Below are positions 63,332 to 64,000 of a stretch of 64,000 nt of DNA, one piece after another (position 1 is the stretch's first letter; every line of letters starts with the position of its first letter). The notes below the pieces were generated by a model, which saw nothing but the letters and a program-made list of their open reading frames with translations, was not told where the DNA came from and ran no database searches. A program made the translations under genes and the position numbers. Source of the stretch: Neoarius graeffei (lineage: Eukaryota; Chordata; Actinopteri; Siluriformes; Ariidae); contig NC_083587.1 of assembly GCF_027579695.1 (NCBI RefSeq), positions 33,833,732-33,897,731 of the forward strand. The letters run 5' to 3'.

Positions 63332-63908
63332 CAGTCAGTGCGTTTACATACACATAGAGAAAATCGAATTTCTGCCATAGCTCGACTGAAATCGAAGTTC
63401 TAAATGCCATGGAAACGCCTTAGCTCGGCTGAAATCGAACCGAACTGGATTTCTCGTAATCGAGCTACACGACCTAGATTATGCAATTGTAGCCGAGCTA
63501 CTTGGTGCATGTAACCCTGTCGAGCTACTTGCTTCAGCACTGCCCCTTCCGGGAGTGACGAGACCACAAGCGGGAAACACAACAGCCTCGGTTGGCATGA
63601 CAACAGTAGTAGTAGCGAGCAGCAGAAGAGGTCAGGAGGAACAACATCTCTCGATGTTGCTGTCCTCATCGTCGTTCTTCTTGTGAACGCAGAACTGATA
63701 ACTTTGTTTATACTCTTGAATAGCTCTTCATGACGACAACCGGAAGTGTACCAACACGATGGGGCGTGTAGCGCCACCTGTGGCTCGGGTGCACAATGTA
63801 CCTCACACAATAGCTCGATTTCCTTGTGTGCATGTAGGATTGGATTTCTCTGGCACCCCTGCTGGGACCCGTAGCTCGATTTGGATGTGCATGTAAACGC
63901 ACTGACTG
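63332..63908. mobile_element. MITE with CAGTCAGTGCGTTTACAT inverted ends
   Basis: Ends CAGTCAGTGCGTTTACATAC and GTGCATGTAAACGCACTGACTG are inverted repeats. The inside repeats TAGCTCGATT/AATCGAGCTA and TAGCTCGGCTGAAATCGAA. Short coding-looking frames inside have no domain. Probably Harbinger-type, target duplication unclear. Confidence 0.75.
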
Positions 63909-64000
63909 TCTCTTACAATTGTTTACCTCACCATGGTCAGTCCTAAAGTCACTGTTATAAACAGTACAGCACAGAACACCAGTGTTATTTTTACCCCAGA

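Noticed and set aside
63400..63810. 136-codon minus-strand frame near the right end
   Set aside because: Lies inside an inverted-repeat MITE, no domain, and no fit to the next pdia4 exon.

Overview
This is vertebrate nuclear DNA, almost certainly from a teleost fish. Coding exons are short, bounded by GT/AG splice sites and separated by kilobase introns. The introns are crowded with fish-type mobile DNA: Tc1/mariner and hAT transposons, Rex3-like, RTE-like and L1-like non-LTR retrotransposons, and tRNA-derived SINEs. I cannot name the species.

Two host genes lie on the + strand. (1) Positions 1967-39439 hold the 3' half of a polycystin-1-family membrane protein. I placed 22 exons by splice-site and reading-phase continuity. 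They join without a break into 3156 nt (1051 codons plus stop), running from just after the PLAT region to the C-terminus. The protein is divergent. PKD1L1 is my best guess, from its long cytosolic tail and from linkage to PDIA4 recalled in other vertebrates. The upstream REJ/GAIN/PLAT exons lie outside the window. (2) Positions 47045-56224 hold the first three coding exons of PDIA4 (ERp72): signal peptide, acidic stretch and first thioredoxin domain with its CGHC active site. Upstream are several CCAAT boxes and a near-consensus ER-stress element. The rest of PDIA4 lies beyond the window.

Most other sequence is transposon. From left to right: an AT-rich repeat built on the palindrome AAGTATACTT (0.3-1.6 kb); a 5S-rRNA-derived repeat (2.8 kb); a hAT element with a Tc1 element inside it (5.6-9.0 kb); an RTE-like fragment (10.8-11.4 kb); a TTAA-flanked inverted-repeat element (12.9-13.7 kb); a Tc1 element split by a Rex3 fragment (14.3-16.2 kb); a triple nest of Tc1, mariner-type and SINE (20.4-23.8 kb); a mariner fragment and a solo LTR (26.3-27.3 kb); hAT elements at 41.2-42.0, 52.1-53.4 and 54.0-55.4 kb; a Harbinger-type MITE and a local tandem duplication (45.1-46.6 kb); a 45-bp-stem hairpin (49.8 kb); and a full-length antisense L1 element with both ORFs open and an 18-bp target duplication (57.3-63.2 kb). 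One tRNA-derived SINE family of about 375 bp occurs 19 times.

I found no prokaryotic operon, CRISPR array, functional tRNA/rRNA gene or self-contained new system. The most notable points are the intact L1, a SINE insertion that keeps a transposase frame open, an exact duplication of a transposase catalytic motif, and a divergent polycystin ectodomain.
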